Assembly: GCF_028618595.1 (NCBI RefSeq)
Contig: NZ_JAQITE010000001.1
Location: 124,001-188,000, forward strand
Reading direction: 5' to 3'
Length of the DNA: 64,000 nt
Source of the DNA: Bartonella sp. AU18XJBT
GTDB lineage: Bacteria; Pseudomonadota; Alphaproteobacteria; Rhizobiales; Rhizobiaceae
Shown one piece after another: positions 42,901 through 51,738 of the stretch. The notes under the pieces were generated by a model, which was not told the origin of the DNA, did not search any database, and saw only the letters and a list, made by a program, of their open reading frames with translations. The first letter of the stretch is position 1, and each line of letters begins with the position of its first letter. The position numbers were made by a program, and so were the translations under genes.

Positions 42901-45473
42901 AACGACTTGATGAGAATAATGTTAATCTCACAATTCGTAAAAATTATCAAGAATCTTATGATCAATTAGACTTGCCAAGATATAACGAAGGAAAGCAAAT
43001 TACAACACAAACTGAACAAAATCTTTTTTCTTCCATTGGTCTTATTGGCCAACAAAAACCCTCTTCTTTTCTCCCAAATGGAGAAGATCTAAGATATTGG
43101 AATGGTTATGGCGGTTTTAATCAGCACAATCATTATGTAATACGTCTACATGGACGTACCACCACACCGCATCCGTGGATTAATGTCATTGCTAATCACA
43201 GATTTGGTTTTCATGTCTCTGCTGAAGGTGCAATTTTTACTTGGGTTAACAATAGCCGCGATTATCAACTAACTCCTTGGGCGAATGATCCAACGTCTAA
43301 CCGGCCAGGAGAAGCTCTTTATCTGGTTGATCGCCAGTCTTTAAAACGTTTTTCACCGGTTTCTGCTGTAGAATGTGATGAAAATATTGTCTATGAAGCT
43401 TGTCATGGTTTTGGATTTTCAACTTTTAAATCGACACATTCAGAAATTGCGTTAGAACTGACTCATACAGTCGATCCCGAAAAACCTATTCGCTTTTCAC
43501 GTCTTACCCTCACGAATGAAGGGGAAAAGCCACGTAGTTTACGCCTTTATAATTATGTTGAATGGGTTTTAGGAAATGTCCGTACAAAATATGCCCCTTT
43601 TATTGTTTCCTCTTATGAGGCCAGATGGGGTGCACATTTTATTCAAAATCCCTATAACATCGAGAAATCTCAACAAGTTACATTTTTATCAGCATCCGAA
43701 ATGCCAACCAGCACCACGACCAATCGCGCTGAATTTATTGGTGCAATGGGAACCGTAACGCATCCAACTGCGATCCGTAAAGCCGATGTTCTTTCGAATA
43801 CCATTGAAGCAGGATGTGATCCTTGTTCAGCATTCGCCTATGATATTGATCTTCAACCAGGGCAAACAAAAGAAATCATCTTCTATCTTGGCAGTGCTGA
43901 AAACAGACAAGAAGCTGAAAAATTACTCAATCAAGTGCGTGCAAGTGATTTTGAAATTCTGCTCACAAAACAAAAACAGCAATGGAGTGATTTTGTTTCT
44001 CCTTTCCAAGTCAAAACACCTGACGCTTCTTTTAATCTTATGGTCAACCATTGGCTTCCTTATCAAATCTACGCATGCCGCATCATGGCACGCGCAGGCT
44101 TTTATCAAGCGAGTGGTGCATTTGGTTTTCGTGATCAGTTACAAGATAGCTTGTCTTTGTTATTGCTGGAACCACAATTAGCACGTGAACAATTGTTAAA
44201 TGCAGCAGCGCACCAATTTCTTGAAGGTGATGTGCAACATTGGTGGTTGCCTGACACAAATGCTGGTGTTCGTACGCGTATTTCTGATGATATCGTTTGG
44301 TTTGCATATGCAACAGCTCTTTATGTTAATACCACTGGCGATGATGTCTTTCTTGATACGCTCATTCCTTTTATTGAAGGTGATGTTCTCAAAAGTGAGC
44401 AACAGGATGCTTATTTTCAACCTATCCAATCCTCAAAGGTTGCAACAGTTTATGAACATTGTGCTTTAGCTTTAGACCTTGCCATTAAACGCTGCGGACC
44501 ACATGGTCTCCCTCTTATTTTAGGTGGGGATTGGAATGATGGCATGAATTTGGTAGGTGTGGAAGGAAAAGGTGAAAGCATTTGGTTAGGATGGTTTCTT
44601 GGGTACACATTACAAGCTTTTATCTCTTTAGCAAAAAAACGTGGTGACAATAGCCATATGCAAATATGGAGTACGTACCTTGAACATTTAACAAAATCCC
44701 TAGAAGAAAACGGTTGGGATGGTGCTTGGTATCGACGTGGTTATTTTGATGATGGAACACCTCTTGGCTCTAAAATCAATGATGAATGTCAAATCGATAC
44801 CATTGCTCAATCTTGGGCTGTCATTTCTCAAATGGCATCGCCTGAACGTCAAAAACAAGCGATGAAATCAATGTTGGAATATCTCTATGATAAAAAAGGC
44901 GGACTCATTCGCCTTTTTTGGCCACCGTTTGATAAAAGTACACTCGAGCCTGGTTATATAAAAAGTTATCCTCCAGGAATCCGAGAAAATGGTGGTCAAT
45001 ACACGCATGGTGCCATTTGGAGTATTTTTGCGTTGGCTGAAATGGAACAAAACGATAAAGCTTATGCTTTATTTTCTATGATAAACCCAATTACTCATGG
45101 ACAAGATCCTGAAATTTATCGTGTTGAACCTTATGTGATGGCCGCAGATATTTATTCTGTTGAACCACGGTGTGGTCAAGGCGGTTGGACTTGGTATACA
45201 GGTTCAGCCGGTTGGTTTTACCGCGCCGCAACACAAGCTATTCTTGGAATACAGCGTCAGGGAGACCTATTGTTTTTGCAACCACATTTACCCTCTATTT
45301 GGCCAAAATATGAAGCAACAATGAAGTTTTATGATGCCGTTTATAGCATTAAAGTAAAATGGGGACCTAAAAATATGCTCCATGTTAATGGCAAAGAATA
45401 TACCGAATTTCATACAGGGATAAAGTTACAAAAAACAGGTCAGCATGAAATTATACGTATTATCAAATCTTAG
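36903..45473 (+). CDS. ndvB: Cyclic beta-1,2-glucan synthetase (NdvB/ChvB/Cgs)
   Basis: 2856 residues, in the size range of Brucella Cgs and Agrobacterium ChvB. Inner-membrane enzyme that makes periplasmic cyclic beta-1,2-glucan. Order: N-terminal region (1-400); TM cluster about 410-470; GT84 glycosyltransferase with D624-C-D626 (TLDCDTRL), EGTFIGKGLYNID (about 707) and RWVRGDWQ (773-780); TM clusters about 800-845 and 924-980; a region with HHHGMS (about 1477); then glucan-phosphorylase-like modules and a GH94 domain with GGDWNDGMN (2541-2549, including the catalytic-Asp position D2546) that sets chain length. No frameshift over 8.5 kb. The exporter gene (ndvA/chvA) is not in the window. 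It stands alone. Confidence 0.96.
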   Translation: MTCIIPFIKCFFSQKEKKDYFINTDFPLRAIYKVQEDLYNLGHDIASGKEILLPEYDGVEDFRKRLNENAKLILHAFHTSDFAARNDETIAPSAQWLIDNHYTIDKTIQKLRRNLPKSFIKQLPLSTHKAGIPRIFALTWLYIAHTDSSFSQETLTAITNGFQEVCALTIGELWALPSVMQMLLIENIRRLSVRIEKARHMRHLASQVADKISLVENKTNLHSLFTQYKPFTVDPTFSAHLFYRLRSASVDSTIALTWLEKQLKSQGSSLEIVTADEHTRQAADGVTMGNIIRALKAIDDVDWTAWFETVSCVDSILRKNSDFSEIDSHSRNIYRQVIEKVSRFSPLSELEIAHKVVEIANSTSKDMPHHSCVGWYLVDDGRGIFEKACGYIPPFLIKWIRASCCSKLRVIAIPVSFLTLALLFVIYALLQISGMTQWMSFCFTVLALFPAIDAAFALFNTVVSWFVPSRQLIGYEYKEGIPKHARTMVVVPTLMTSRDDIDEQVRNLEVHYLSNPKGAIHFALITDWVDALLRETQDDLDLLHYAQKSIDKLNSRYHRDELPLFFLLHRRRLYNASEKCWMGWERKRGKLHELNRLLRGDKNTSFYPPNPHLPMDCRFVMTLDCDTRLTPESVVKLVGKLNHPLNHPVFDPQSGKVVKGYSILQPRIIPSLTTGKKTSILQRVFSINRGIDPYVFAVSDTYQDLLGEGTFIGKGLYNIDAFEQALDGKIKENTILSHDLLEGGYARTALVSSIEVIEDYPTAYNIDVMRYHRWVRGDWQLLPYLFSHRQISSVTCWKMLDNLRRSLTPLMWLIASLAGWAFLSLKSAIVWQIFLLVSSFISPILCVLKTLVSSNIDHSLRGHFQLIWNKTALTSADIFLKTTFLAHSAYFMTDAIIRTLYRMMISKQHLLEWKTSAATKSMPNSLLFYVFTMAPASLIGVLTIALPLFSDSFASLIALPFGIAWFFSPFIAWIVSQPSTFQDSLHLSSKDEKKLRSIARRTWLYYATFVNAQNNYLPPDNFQEDPEPLVAQRTSPTNIGVYLLSIIAARDFGWIGFEETITRIECTLRSLTKMEKFRGHLYNWYETDTLRPLLPTYVSTVDSGNFAGHLITLSSALSEWAEKPHLFFQIDREGLSDVLTILEETVREIPNHQPRLRSLRQKIEENITRFHDSVFTFAEQENTLPSHIIDLSLAAHDIVRLVGELDHKIQTLESARALSWAKCLIDTCNAYHHDEIAHCDTEKLHKKLNRLAIVARQIAFDMKFDFLEQPKRHLLSIGYRVQENKLDENCYDLLASEARLASFFAIAKGDIKLKHWFRLGRLLVPIGWKGALLSWSGSMFEYLMPSLVMHEPLGSLLDQTNRLIIRCQIQYAHKRELPWGISEAAFNARDHLMNYQYAHFGVPNLGLQRGLSRNAVIAPYASLLAAQYAPACAVANLKRLRDLGVLGTYGYYDSVDFTPSRVKTGEKYAVVRNYYAHHHGMSILALNNVIFQGRMRDRFHRDPVVEATQLLLQERAPHLIPIIHTKAVNRMRNKSQAFDAAPLRIITNPLLKPRATLLLSNGFYSTMLTANGSGYSRWHDYAITRFIPDATEDQQGTLFFLRDTHSGRWWSVTGEPTRVIEEEAVSIFTDEKAEYTKMVDGIKSTLECLITSEGCGEGRRIQLMNTTNKERLIEVTSYGELALATMGTDQAHPVFSRMFIETEIAEEGKTIFAKRRKRSPSDPEIYVAHFVSSTTDTLRETEAETDRSLFIGRGRSIHRPVAFDQNARFSNSQGCVLDPVMSLRCRIKIPAHEKAELIFWTFAAHTKEALNNHIKHYRQPDMFQKELSMAWTRSQVALYQSGTELKEAIVYQKYATPLIYPERTWRLPSEILAKTLGKQSDLWPMSISGDNPLCLLRLNNEGNITVLRELLKAHEYWRMRGLIVDLVILNEQTFSYIQNTQRALEWVCESYYHHTQKADERQHIFMLRRDQMSEQSFKTLLASARIVFDAQNGSLSEQLKRLDENNVNLTIRKNYQESYDQLDLPRYNEGKQITTQTEQNLFSSIGLIGQQKPSSFLPNGEDLRYWNGYGGFNQHNHYVIRLHGRTTTPHPWINVIANHRFGFHVSAEGAIFTWVNNSRDYQLTPWANDPTSNRPGEALYLVDRQSLKRFSPVSAVECDENIVYEACHGFGFSTFKSTHSEIALELTHTVDPEKPIRFSRLTLTNEGEKPRSLRLYNYVEWVLGNVRTKYAPFIVSSYEARWGAHFIQNPYNIEKSQQVTFLSASEMPTSTTTNRAEFIGAMGTVTHPTAIRKADVLSNTIEAGCDPCSAFAYDIDLQPGQTKEIIFYLGSAENRQEAEKLLNQVRASDFEILLTKQKQQWSDFVSPFQVKTPDASFNLMVNHWLPYQIYACRIMARAGFYQASGAFGFRDQLQDSLSLLLLEPQLAREQLLNAAAHQFLEGDVQHWWLPDTNAGVRTRISDDIVWFAYATALYVNTTGDDVFLDTLIPFIEGDVLKSEQQDAYFQPIQSSKVATVYEHCALALDLAIKRCGPHGLPLILGGDWNDGMNLVGVEGKGESIWLGWFLGYTLQAFISLAKKRGDNSHMQIWSTYLEHLTKSLEENGWDGAWYRRGYFDDGTPLGSKINDECQIDTIAQSWAVISQMASPERQKQAMKSMLEYLYDKKGGLIRLFWPPFDKSTLEPGYIKSYPPGIRENGGQYTHGAIWSIFALAEMEQNDKAYALFSMINPITHGQDPEIYRVEPYVMAADIYSVEPRCGQGGWTWYTGSAGWFYRAATQAILGIQRQGDLLFLQPHLPSIWPKYEATMKFYDAVYSIKVKWGPKNMLHVNGKEYTEFHTGIKLQKTGQHEIIRIIKS

Positions 45474-45537
45474 AGATGAAAGATGAAAAAAGAGAGAAGA
45501 CTTTTTATTCTTGCCCAAAACTGTAGAGTTGCTATAT

Positions 45538-45567
45538 TGCACCGCCTATATTAGCCGTGTTGGTGCA
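45538..45567. promoter_or_regulatory. Inverted repeat in front of pncB
   Basis: TGCACC (45538-45543) and GGTGCA (45562-45567), extendable with TATT/AATA on the outside, centred about 53 bp before the pncB start. It could be an operator for NAD-biosynthesis control or a leader hairpin; no protein is assigned. Confidence 0.3.
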
Positions 45568-45605
45568 TAATATTTTAGATTTTATGAAACTGAAAGAAAA
45601 AGGTT

Positions 45606-46910
45606 ATGAATCATCCGGATATTGCTAGACGTGTTTACAATCACACTTGGAAACTTGATCCCATTATTCGCTCACTTCTTGATACGGATTTTTATAAGCT
45701 TCTTATGGTGCAGATGATTTGGGGGTTATATCCTAATGTTAATGTTACTTTTTCCCTCATAAATCGCTCTAAAACAATACGTCTTGCCGATGATATTGAT
45801 GAGAGTGAATTACGTGCTCAACTTGATCATGCTCTTAGTTTGCGCTTTACAAAAAAAGAAATGATCTGGCTTGCTGGTAATACATTTTATGGACGCAAAC
45901 AAATTTTTGAACCGGATTTTCTTCAGTGGCTTGAGAGTTTTCAACTCCCAGAATATGAACTAACCCGTAAAGATGGCCAGTATATTCTTCATTTTTATGG
46001 TTCGTGGGCTCATAGCTCTATGTGGGAAATTCCAGCCCTTGCTATCATCAGTGAATTACGTTCACGTGCTGCTCTCAAAAAACTAGATCGTTTTGCTCTT
46101 GATGTACTTTATGCGCGTGCTAAAGCAAAAATGTGGAGTAAAGTTGAACGTCTCAGAAAATTGCCTGATATTAAAATATCTGACTTTGGGACAAGGCGCC
46201 GCCATTCTTTTTTATGGCAGCGCTGGTGTGTGGAAGCATTAAAAGAAGGCATTGGTAATTCTTTTACTGGAACTTCTAATGTTCTTCTTGCCATGGATAC
46301 GGATTTAGAAGCTCTTGGAACCAATGCACACGAATTGCCCATGGTTATCGCGGCTCTCAGCAACAATGATGATGAATTACGCAGAGCTCCGTATCAAGTC
46401 TTGCAAGATTGGAACCGTTATTATGGTGGAAATCTTCTCATTGTTTTACCTGATACCTTTGGTACAGAAGCATTTTTACGCAATGCACCAGATTGGGTCG
46501 CTGATTGGACGGGTTTCAGACCCGATAGTGCGCCCCCTATTGAAGGTGGTGAACGTATTATTCAATGGTGGAAAGAAAAAGGAAAAGATCCACGCAAAAA
46601 ACTTTTAATTTTTTCTGATGCTCTTGATGTCAATACAATTGAAAAAACCTATCATCATTTCCATGATAGAGTGCGCATGAGTTTTGGATGGGGCACGGAT
46701 CTTACCAATGACTTTACAGGCTGTGCACCTCAGGAAATCGAAACTCTTGATGCTCTTTCCCTTGTTTGTAAAGCCACTCATGCCAATGGTCGACCAGCCG
46801 TAAAACTTTCAGATAATCCTAAAAAAACGATTGGTGATCCAAAAGAAGTACAACGTTATCTCAATTTTTTTGGTAATAAAAAGAGAATTGCTAGACCTAT
46901 AAAGACCTAG
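45606..46910 (+). CDS. pncB: Nicotinate phosphoribosyltransferase
   Basis: 434 residues, the normal length. Converts nicotinate and PRPP to nicotinate mononucleotide in NAD salvage. Typical segments: [20 protein letters not shown] near the N-terminus, [39 protein letters not shown]-like [10 protein letters not shown], and [12 protein letters not shown] close to the C-terminus (PRPP-binding region). Monocistronic, following the glucan synthetase gene by 132 bp. Confidence 0.96.
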   Translation: MNHPDIARRVYNHTWKLDPIIRSLLDTDFYKLLMVQMIWGLYPNVNVTFSLINRSKTIRLADDIDESELRAQLDHALSLRFTKKEMIWLAGNTFYGRKQIFEPDFLQWLESFQLPEYELTRKDGQYILHFYGSWAHSSMWEIPALAIISELRSRAALKKLDRFALDVLYARAKAKMWSKVERLRKLPDIKISDFGTRRRHSFLWQRWCVEALKEGIGNSFTGTSNVLLAMDTDLEALGTNAHELPMVIAALSNNDDELRRAPYQVLQDWNRYYGGNLLIVLPDTFGTEAFLRNAPDWVADWTGFRPDSAPPIEGGERIIQWWKEKGKDPRKKLLIFSDALDVNTIEKTYHHFHDRVRMSFGWGTDLTNDFTGCAPQEIETLDALSLVCKATHANGRPAVKLSDNPKKTIGDPKEVQRYLNFFGNKKRIARPIKT

Positions 46911-48349
46911 TTTCCGGTTTTTTAAAACGAGTATATTGAATCATTATATTGTTTGTAAGATTGATTTTTGTCCTGCCCTAAGGATGAGGATTCTTAGCCT
47001 TTGCTGGTCCGTAAACAGTTTGGCTATTTTTTGAACAGATTGTACTTGGCCTATCACGTATATGCTTCACTTACATAAGAATCGACAGATAAAAAAATAT
47101 TCACTACGCATTAAAAAATACTTAACGTGCTAGGGAAGTTTAACCAAGGAGTCTTTCTTATATCATTGTTATAAATAACGGTATTATACGGCATAACAAG
47201 ATACTATCATTTTGCATGTATGAAGGTTTTCAATTTTAAGGGTTATTGTTGTAGTTTGATAGTAGGTTTTGTACTAAGTGGCAAGAGGTGGGATTAAGTA
47301 TGAATACGTGGTAATTTATTGTTTTTATGTACAGTTTTGACCATTAAATGTACGTTTTATCAAAATAGATTTTGACACCTAAAATTGCAAAAATTACCGA
47401 AAATTAGAAAAAAGTGCGTTTCCATAGTAAAAATGAGAAAAGGTTTTGCAAACCCTTTGAGAACATCTTTAAACTCTTTGAAAAAAATAAATTGGTACAA
47501 AATCTAGTGTCAAAATATACAAAACCAGATGACAAGATACAATTGTAACATTACGAATTGCTAAGACAACATTGGAGGATGACAAATAACATGGGGACTA
47601 TCAGTGTGCATTTTGCAAGGCAAGGATGATGGTGCCCAAATAGATTTTATACACTTTACAGGAGATTTTATTTTATCCATGTATGGTCTGCTATCATGGA
47701 GTTCGTAAGGCGTTGAGAAATGTTTTGTTTTACGTGAGGGGCATGACCTCATTAAAAAACAGAGAATGCAATAATATTTTTATTTCGAAAAAGCTTTATA
47801 CGAAGACAGAGAATTTATTTATTCGCATATTATAATAAGAATGCGTGTATGCATAAAACCATTTGAAAAATTCTGTTGTTTCTTATGAATTATTCTTAAG
47901 TTAAGAACAGATGTAACATTAAAGATTGATATAATAGACCGGCTTCTTAACTGTATAAGTACAAAAATGATGGTGTTTAGTAAGCTTTGTACTATATCCT
48001 CATTAAGAGATATAAAAACAAACGAAATGTCTTTTTAGAAAGAAATAGCTATCATATCAATGACTTCTCAATAGAGAGATTCATACAAACATACCTAAAA
48101 TAATGCTCTTTTCCATGAATGTGGTTTATCATTGTTTACCAAGTGAGAACATTTTGAGTGTTCGTAAACAGTCTTCTTTGTTCATAAAAATTATTTCACA
48201 AACATATTATTAATTAATTGCTTTCAAAAAGCTCGCTATTTCATATGCATTTTGGATATGGAGAGCTTATACTCACAACTTAAAAGTTCTCATAGTTTTT
48301 ACAAATAAGCCGAAGCTAAAAAGAGTATCTCATAAAGCCTTTTTTATCA
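46911..48349. other. Intergenic spacer of 1.4 kb with repeat fragment
   Basis: No credible gene between pncB and the convergent ybaN-like gene. A family C fragment lies at 47568-47740. Otherwise AT-rich sequence with short, motif-free frames such as 47561-47752 on the minus strand, which lies within the repeat. Confidence 0.6.
47568..47740 (+). repeat. Diverged intergenic repeat, family C, copy 3 (right part)
   Basis: AACATTGGAGGATGA, GATGGTGCCC, TAGATTTTATA, GGAGATTTTA, CCATGTATGG and GCGTTGAGAAATGTTT correspond in order to 59212-59375 (AATATTGGGGATGA, AGATGCCC, TAGATTTATA, GGGACTTTTA, CCATTCATAGG, GCATTGAAAGATGTTT). The left half of the family is missing here. Confidence 0.55.
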
Positions 48350-48736
48350 TTATGAAGATGGACGTGTTCCAATATAAATGGCAATCAGCAATAATATAAC
48401 CGCAACAAGTAAGGAAATCCATAAAGGAGGGTGTACCATTACAAAAAAGGATAAAAATCCTCCTGTCATACTAATCATTGCAAAAACTTTAATGAATGGA
48501 GATATTGCTTTTTTTTCTTCCCATCGCTTAATAGGAGGACCAAAAATACGATGATTGTTCAACCATTGATGAAAACGTGGAGAAGAACGCGTAAAACACC
48601 ATGAGGCAACTAACAAAAAAGGCACAGTTGGCATAATAGGTAATACTACACCGATAATACCTAATATAACCATTATCCACCCTGCTATATAATAGCAGAT
48701 ACGCAAAGGGTGCGATATCTTAAAATTTTTTTTCAT
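48350..48736 (-). CDS. YbaN/DUF454-family inner-membrane protein
   Basis: 128 residues with three to four hydrophobic segments (about 12-48 as a hairpin around IGVVLPIMPTVPFLLVASWCF, then 80-98 and 103-122). The DUF454 core PTVPFLLVASWCFTRSSPRFHQWLNNHRIFGPPIKRWEE is clear. Function unknown; the E. coli relative YbaN is an uncharacterised membrane protein. It is oriented like the metal importer operon upstream but separated by 400 bp and a terminator, so it is probably expressed separately. Confidence 0.87.
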   Translation of the reverse strand: MKKNFKISHPLRICYYIAGWIMVILGIIGVVLPIMPTVPFLLVASWCFTRSSPRFHQWLNNHRIFGPPIKRWEEKKAISPFIKVFAMISMTGGFLSFFVMVHPPLWISLLVAVILLLIAIYIGTRPSS

Positions 48737-48939
48737 TTTCTCGTACTATTTTCCTCTACGCAAAGTCCTATACAAAAACATTGTATCTGTTTTTTGTTTA
48801 CATGTCTGAGTGCACAATTACACTCTACCCCTTCATGCGTAAGCGTCTTTTCTGTTATAAGTTTCTTGAAAATACCGAATAGCTTACGCAATATGATAAT
48901 TATTGTAAATGATTTCAAGAAAAGAGAAGAGATTTTAGA
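48737..48939. other. Leader region of the ybaN-like gene
   Basis: About 200 bp between the gene start and the end of the putative small RNA. It should hold the ybaN-like promoter; none is clear by eye. An 86-codon plus-strand frame crossing this region (48710-48970) has no SD or motif. Confidence 0.5.
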
Positions 48940-48982
48940 AAAACAAAAAAATAAAAAGGCTGCAAAATAAATCAATGCAGCC
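48940..48982 (-). terminator. Strong intrinsic terminator
   Basis: On the minus strand: perfect 7-bp stem GGCTGCA/TGCAGCC (48982-48976 with 48964-48958), 11-nt loop, then TTTTTATTTTTTTG. It ends either the sitABCD transcript or the candidate sRNA just before it, or both. Confidence 0.88.
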
Positions 48983-49080
48983 TCTTAATTAAGAATGCAG
49001 TGTTGGGGGGGGAGAAAATATACTGCATTCACCTGCTAGACTTTAGGAGGAAAAATAACCTAGCACCCCAAACTCTAATT
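48940..49080 (-). ncRNA. Candidate trans-acting sRNA with anti-SD loops
   Basis: Minus strand, three hairpins in a row. H1: stem TGCTAG/CTAGCA (49065-49060 with 49039-49034), 20-nt loop containing TTTTTCCTCCT. H2: stem AATGCAGT/ACTGCATT (49029-49022 with 49001-48994), 20-nt loop containing TTTTCTCCCCCCCC. H3: the intrinsic terminator at 48958-48982. Two loops with C-rich anti-Shine-Dalgarno tracts plus a terminator is the design of the alphaproteobacterial CCUCCUCCC-loop sRNAs. Alternatively it is a structured 3' UTR of the sit operon. TTGGGG at its 5' end (49071-49066) could pair with the C-run of H2. The 5' end is estimated. Confidence 0.55.
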
Positions 49081-49142
49081 AAAATAAAGATGAGAAACAA
49101 TATATAAAAATGCATGGCTGATATGCATGAATTTTAACATTT

Positions 49143-50048
49143 TCAAGTTTCTTGAACGGTGCTTCGACGAAAGAAAATCATCATGAAAATAGCCATAAAA
49201 ATCAACGTCAAGATCAACACAATTGTAGAAGCAGAATCAGAGCCGATAAATAAGCTGAGATAAATCCCTAAAAAACCAGAAAAAGCTGCAACAAGTATCG
49301 CGATCATTAACATAAAAGAAAACCGCTTTGTAACAAGATAGGCAATTGCTCCTGGTGCTATCAGTAAAGAAATAACAAGCACAATACCTACAGCTTTCAA
49401 AGCCGCAACAATTGTAAGAGAAATCATCGTTAGAAGGGTATAGTGGAGTAGAGATATTGGTAACCCCATTGCACGTCCTTGAACTGTGTCAAAAATATAC
49501 AGCATAAAGTCGCGCCATTTTGCTGCTAAAATAAAAGTGACAATAGCAGAAATGATCGCCGTCTGCGTTATATCAAGCCAGTTAACACCCAAGAGATTAC
49601 CAAATAGAATATGATTCAAATCTAAGCTACTATAAATAGATGTGGCTAAAACAAGCCCCAAGCCAAACATCGAAGAAAAGACCACACCCATTACCGTGTC
49701 CTGTTTGATACGGCTATTGCTCCCTAAAAAACCCGTTAATAGTGCACATACCATTCCTGCAACAAAAGCACCGCAAGTAATCAAAGTCATTGTAATGTTC
49801 TCTGGACGCATATGCTGAAACCAAGCAAATGGCAAAGAAGTTAAAAATACGATTACCCATGGTGTTGTCATATAACCAACAACAACACCTGGAAAAACTG
49901 CATGAGAAATGGCATCGCCTAACAGCGCCCATCCTTTCAAAATAAGAAAACAGGAAAGCATCGCCATGGGAATAGAAAGAATCATGACAATAAGCATACC
50001 CTTAAGCATAAAAGAAAACTGAAACGGAAGCAGTAATTGATCAATCAT
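49143..50048 (-). CDS. sitD: Mn/Fe ABC transporter permease SitD
   Basis: 301 residues, eight to nine hydrophobic segments of the ABC-3 (metal) permease family. The motif region LLGDAISHAVFPGVVVGYM (about 42-60) and the later ISLLIAPGAIAYLVTKRF are typical. It pairs with SitC to form the membrane channel. Its ATG overlaps the sitC stop by 4 bp. It is the last gene of the operon; the 3' region holds three hairpins ending in a terminator. Confidence 0.93.
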   Translation of the reverse strand: MIDQLLLPFQFSFMLKGMLIVMILSIPMAMLSCFLILKGWALLGDAISHAVFPGVVVGYMTTPWVIVFLTSLPFAWFQHMRPENITMTLITCGAFVAGMVCALLTGFLGSNSRIKQDTVMGVVFSSMFGLGLVLATSIYSSLDLNHILFGNLLGVNWLDITQTAIISAIVTFILAAKWRDFMLYIFDTVQGRAMGLPISLLHYTLLTMISLTIVAALKAVGIVLVISLLIAPGAIAYLVTKRFSFMLMIAILVAAFSGFLGIYLSLFIGSDSASTIVLILTLIFMAIFMMIFFRRSTVQET

Positions 50049-50911
50049 GATAATATTACACCCTTTTTTGCCGCATTTATGCGTAAGCGCGCAGCAATAT
50101 ACCCATGTTTAGGAGCAAAAATAAAAGCCAAAACAAATAAAGATGCTTGAAAAAGCACAACAACCCCACCTGTTTGTGCATTTAAAAAATAACTCACATA
50201 AACACCCAAAACACTTGTGAATGTTCCAATTACAACTGCAATAACCAAGATGTTCACGAAACGATCACTTAAAAGATAGGCTGTTGCTCCAGGTGTCACA
50301 ACAAGACAAATGACTAAGAACGCTCCAACGGTTTGCATCGCAGCAACAGTACAAGCGGCAAGCAATGTGAAAAAGAGAATCTTTAAAAATTTTACGTTTA
50401 ATCCAATGGCATGTGCATGCGTTTCATCAAATAACGAAACAAGAAGATCTTTCCATTTCAAAAGCAATATAAGCAACGAAACAAAGCCGATAAAAGCCAA
50501 TTGTAGAATATCTGATGAACTAACTGCTAAAATATTTCCCAAAACAATCGTATCAATATTAACAGCCATTGGTTTTAATGATTTGAGAAACAACCCAAAG
50601 GCAAAAAAGGAAGAAAAAATGAGCCCAATAATGGTATCTTCTTTAAGCTTTGTCCGGTGGTTAAAAAAGAGCATTGCTGCTGCTGCAAGACCACCGGAAA
50701 AAAAAGCGCCAAGTGAAAAAGGTAACCCTAAAAGGTAAGCTCCTGCTACACCAGGAACAATCGAATGGGAAAGTGCATCACCAATCAATGACCAACCTTT
50801 TAACATCAAAAAAGCCGAAAGAAAGGCACAAACACACCCAACTAACCCAGAAACCCACATTGCATTCACCATATATTGATAGCTCAGTGGCTCAAGCAAC
50901 CAAGAAATCAT
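50045..50911 (-). CDS. sitC: Mn/Fe ABC transporter permease SitC
   Basis: 288 residues, ABC-3 family permease paralogous to SitD. The shared motif [19 protein letters not shown] (about 42-60) and [17 protein letters not shown] are visible. Two different permease genes in one operon is the SitABCD/YfeABCD arrangement for chelated manganese and iron, unlike ZnuABC, which has one. Overlaps sitB and sitD by 4 bp each (ATGA). Confidence 0.93.
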   Translation of the reverse strand: MISWLLEPLSYQYMVNAMWVSGLVGCVCAFLSAFLMLKGWSLIGDALSHSIVPGVAGAYLLGLPFSLGAFFSGGLAAAAMLFFNHRTKLKEDTIIGLIFSSFFAFGLFLKSLKPMAVNIDTIVLGNILAVSSSDILQLAFIGFVSLLILLLKWKDLLVSLFDETHAHAIGLNVKFLKILFFTLLAACTVAAMQTVGAFLVICLVVTPGATAYLLSDRFVNILVIAVVIGTFTSVLGVYVSYFLNAQTGGVVVLFQASLFVLAFIFAPKHGYIAARLRINAAKKGVILS

Positions 50912-51738
50912 GCAACGTGCTCCACTATTTCAATATCTTCACAAACTGCAGACTGCTTTCTTCCCATGAAAACATCATTTTTTTTCGTACTTTGAAGATC
51001 AAAAATATGGTGGTGCAAAGACCCTCCAAAAGTTTTTTCCAGATTTTCCTTTGTAAAGATTTTTTCTGTTAACCCAGAAGCTAAAACAGTTCCTTTTATT
51101 AAAACTGTATGATCACAAAATTCGCGAACAGATCCTAAATTGTGCGTTGAAACCAAGATTACGGCTCCTTCTTTACGAAGATCTTGTAACAAAGCAATGA
51201 TTTTATCTTCTGTTGTAACGTCAACCCCTGTAAACGGCTCATCTAATAAAATAGCTTTTGCTTTCTGTGCAAGAGCGCGCGCTAGGAAAACACGCTTTTT
51301 TTGTCCACCAGAAAGTTCTCCAATCTGGCGCTTGGCAAAAGCCAACATATCAACGCGTTCTAAGGCAATGCGAACAGCTTCATAATCTTGTGGACGGGCA
51401 TAGCGAAAGAAATTCATATGACCGTACCGCCCCATCAATACAACATCTTCAACCAAGACAGGAAAATTCCAATCAACATCCTCACTTTGAGGAACATAAG
51501 CAATAAGATTTTTTTTCAAAGCTATATCAACGGGCAAATCAAACATGCGAATTTTTCCCTTTGAAGGGCGTACAAACCCCATAATCGCTTTAAATAACGT
51601 TGACTTACCGGATCCATTAACACCAACCAATGCCGTAATAGAACCCTTTGGACTTTCAAAATTCACTTCACGTAAAGCTGTATGTCCATTACGATACGTT
51701 ACCGTTACTCCTTGGGCAAATATTCCACATTCCGTCAT
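50908..51738 (-). CDS. sitB: Mn/Fe ABC transporter ATP-binding protein SitB
   Basis: 276 residues. ABC ATPase with Walker [10 protein letters not shown] (about 38-46), Q-loop in [14 protein letters not shown] (the DWNFP extension is typical of metal importers of this group), signature [15 protein letters not shown], Walker [13 protein letters not shown] and switch His in STHNLG. It energises import through SitC/SitD. 4-bp overlaps on both sides. Confidence 0.95.
   Translation of the reverse strand: MTECGIFAQGVTVTYRNGHTALREVNFESPKGSITALVGVNGSGKSTLFKAIMGFVRPSKGKIRMFDLPVDIALKKNLIAYVPQSEDVDWNFPVLVEDVVLMGRYGHMNFFRYARPQDYEAVRIALERVDMLAFAKRQIGELSGGQKKRVFLARALAQKAKAILLDEPFTGVDVTTEDKIIALLQDLRKEGAVILVSTHNLGSVREFCDHTVLIKGTVLASGLTEKIFTKENLEKTFGGSLHHHIFDLQSTKKNDVFMGRKQSAVCEDIEIVEHVA

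Noticed and set aside
48710-48970. 86-codon plus-strand frame over the ybaN start region
   Set aside because: Overlaps the ybaN-like gene on the opposite strand and the terminator; no SD or motif.
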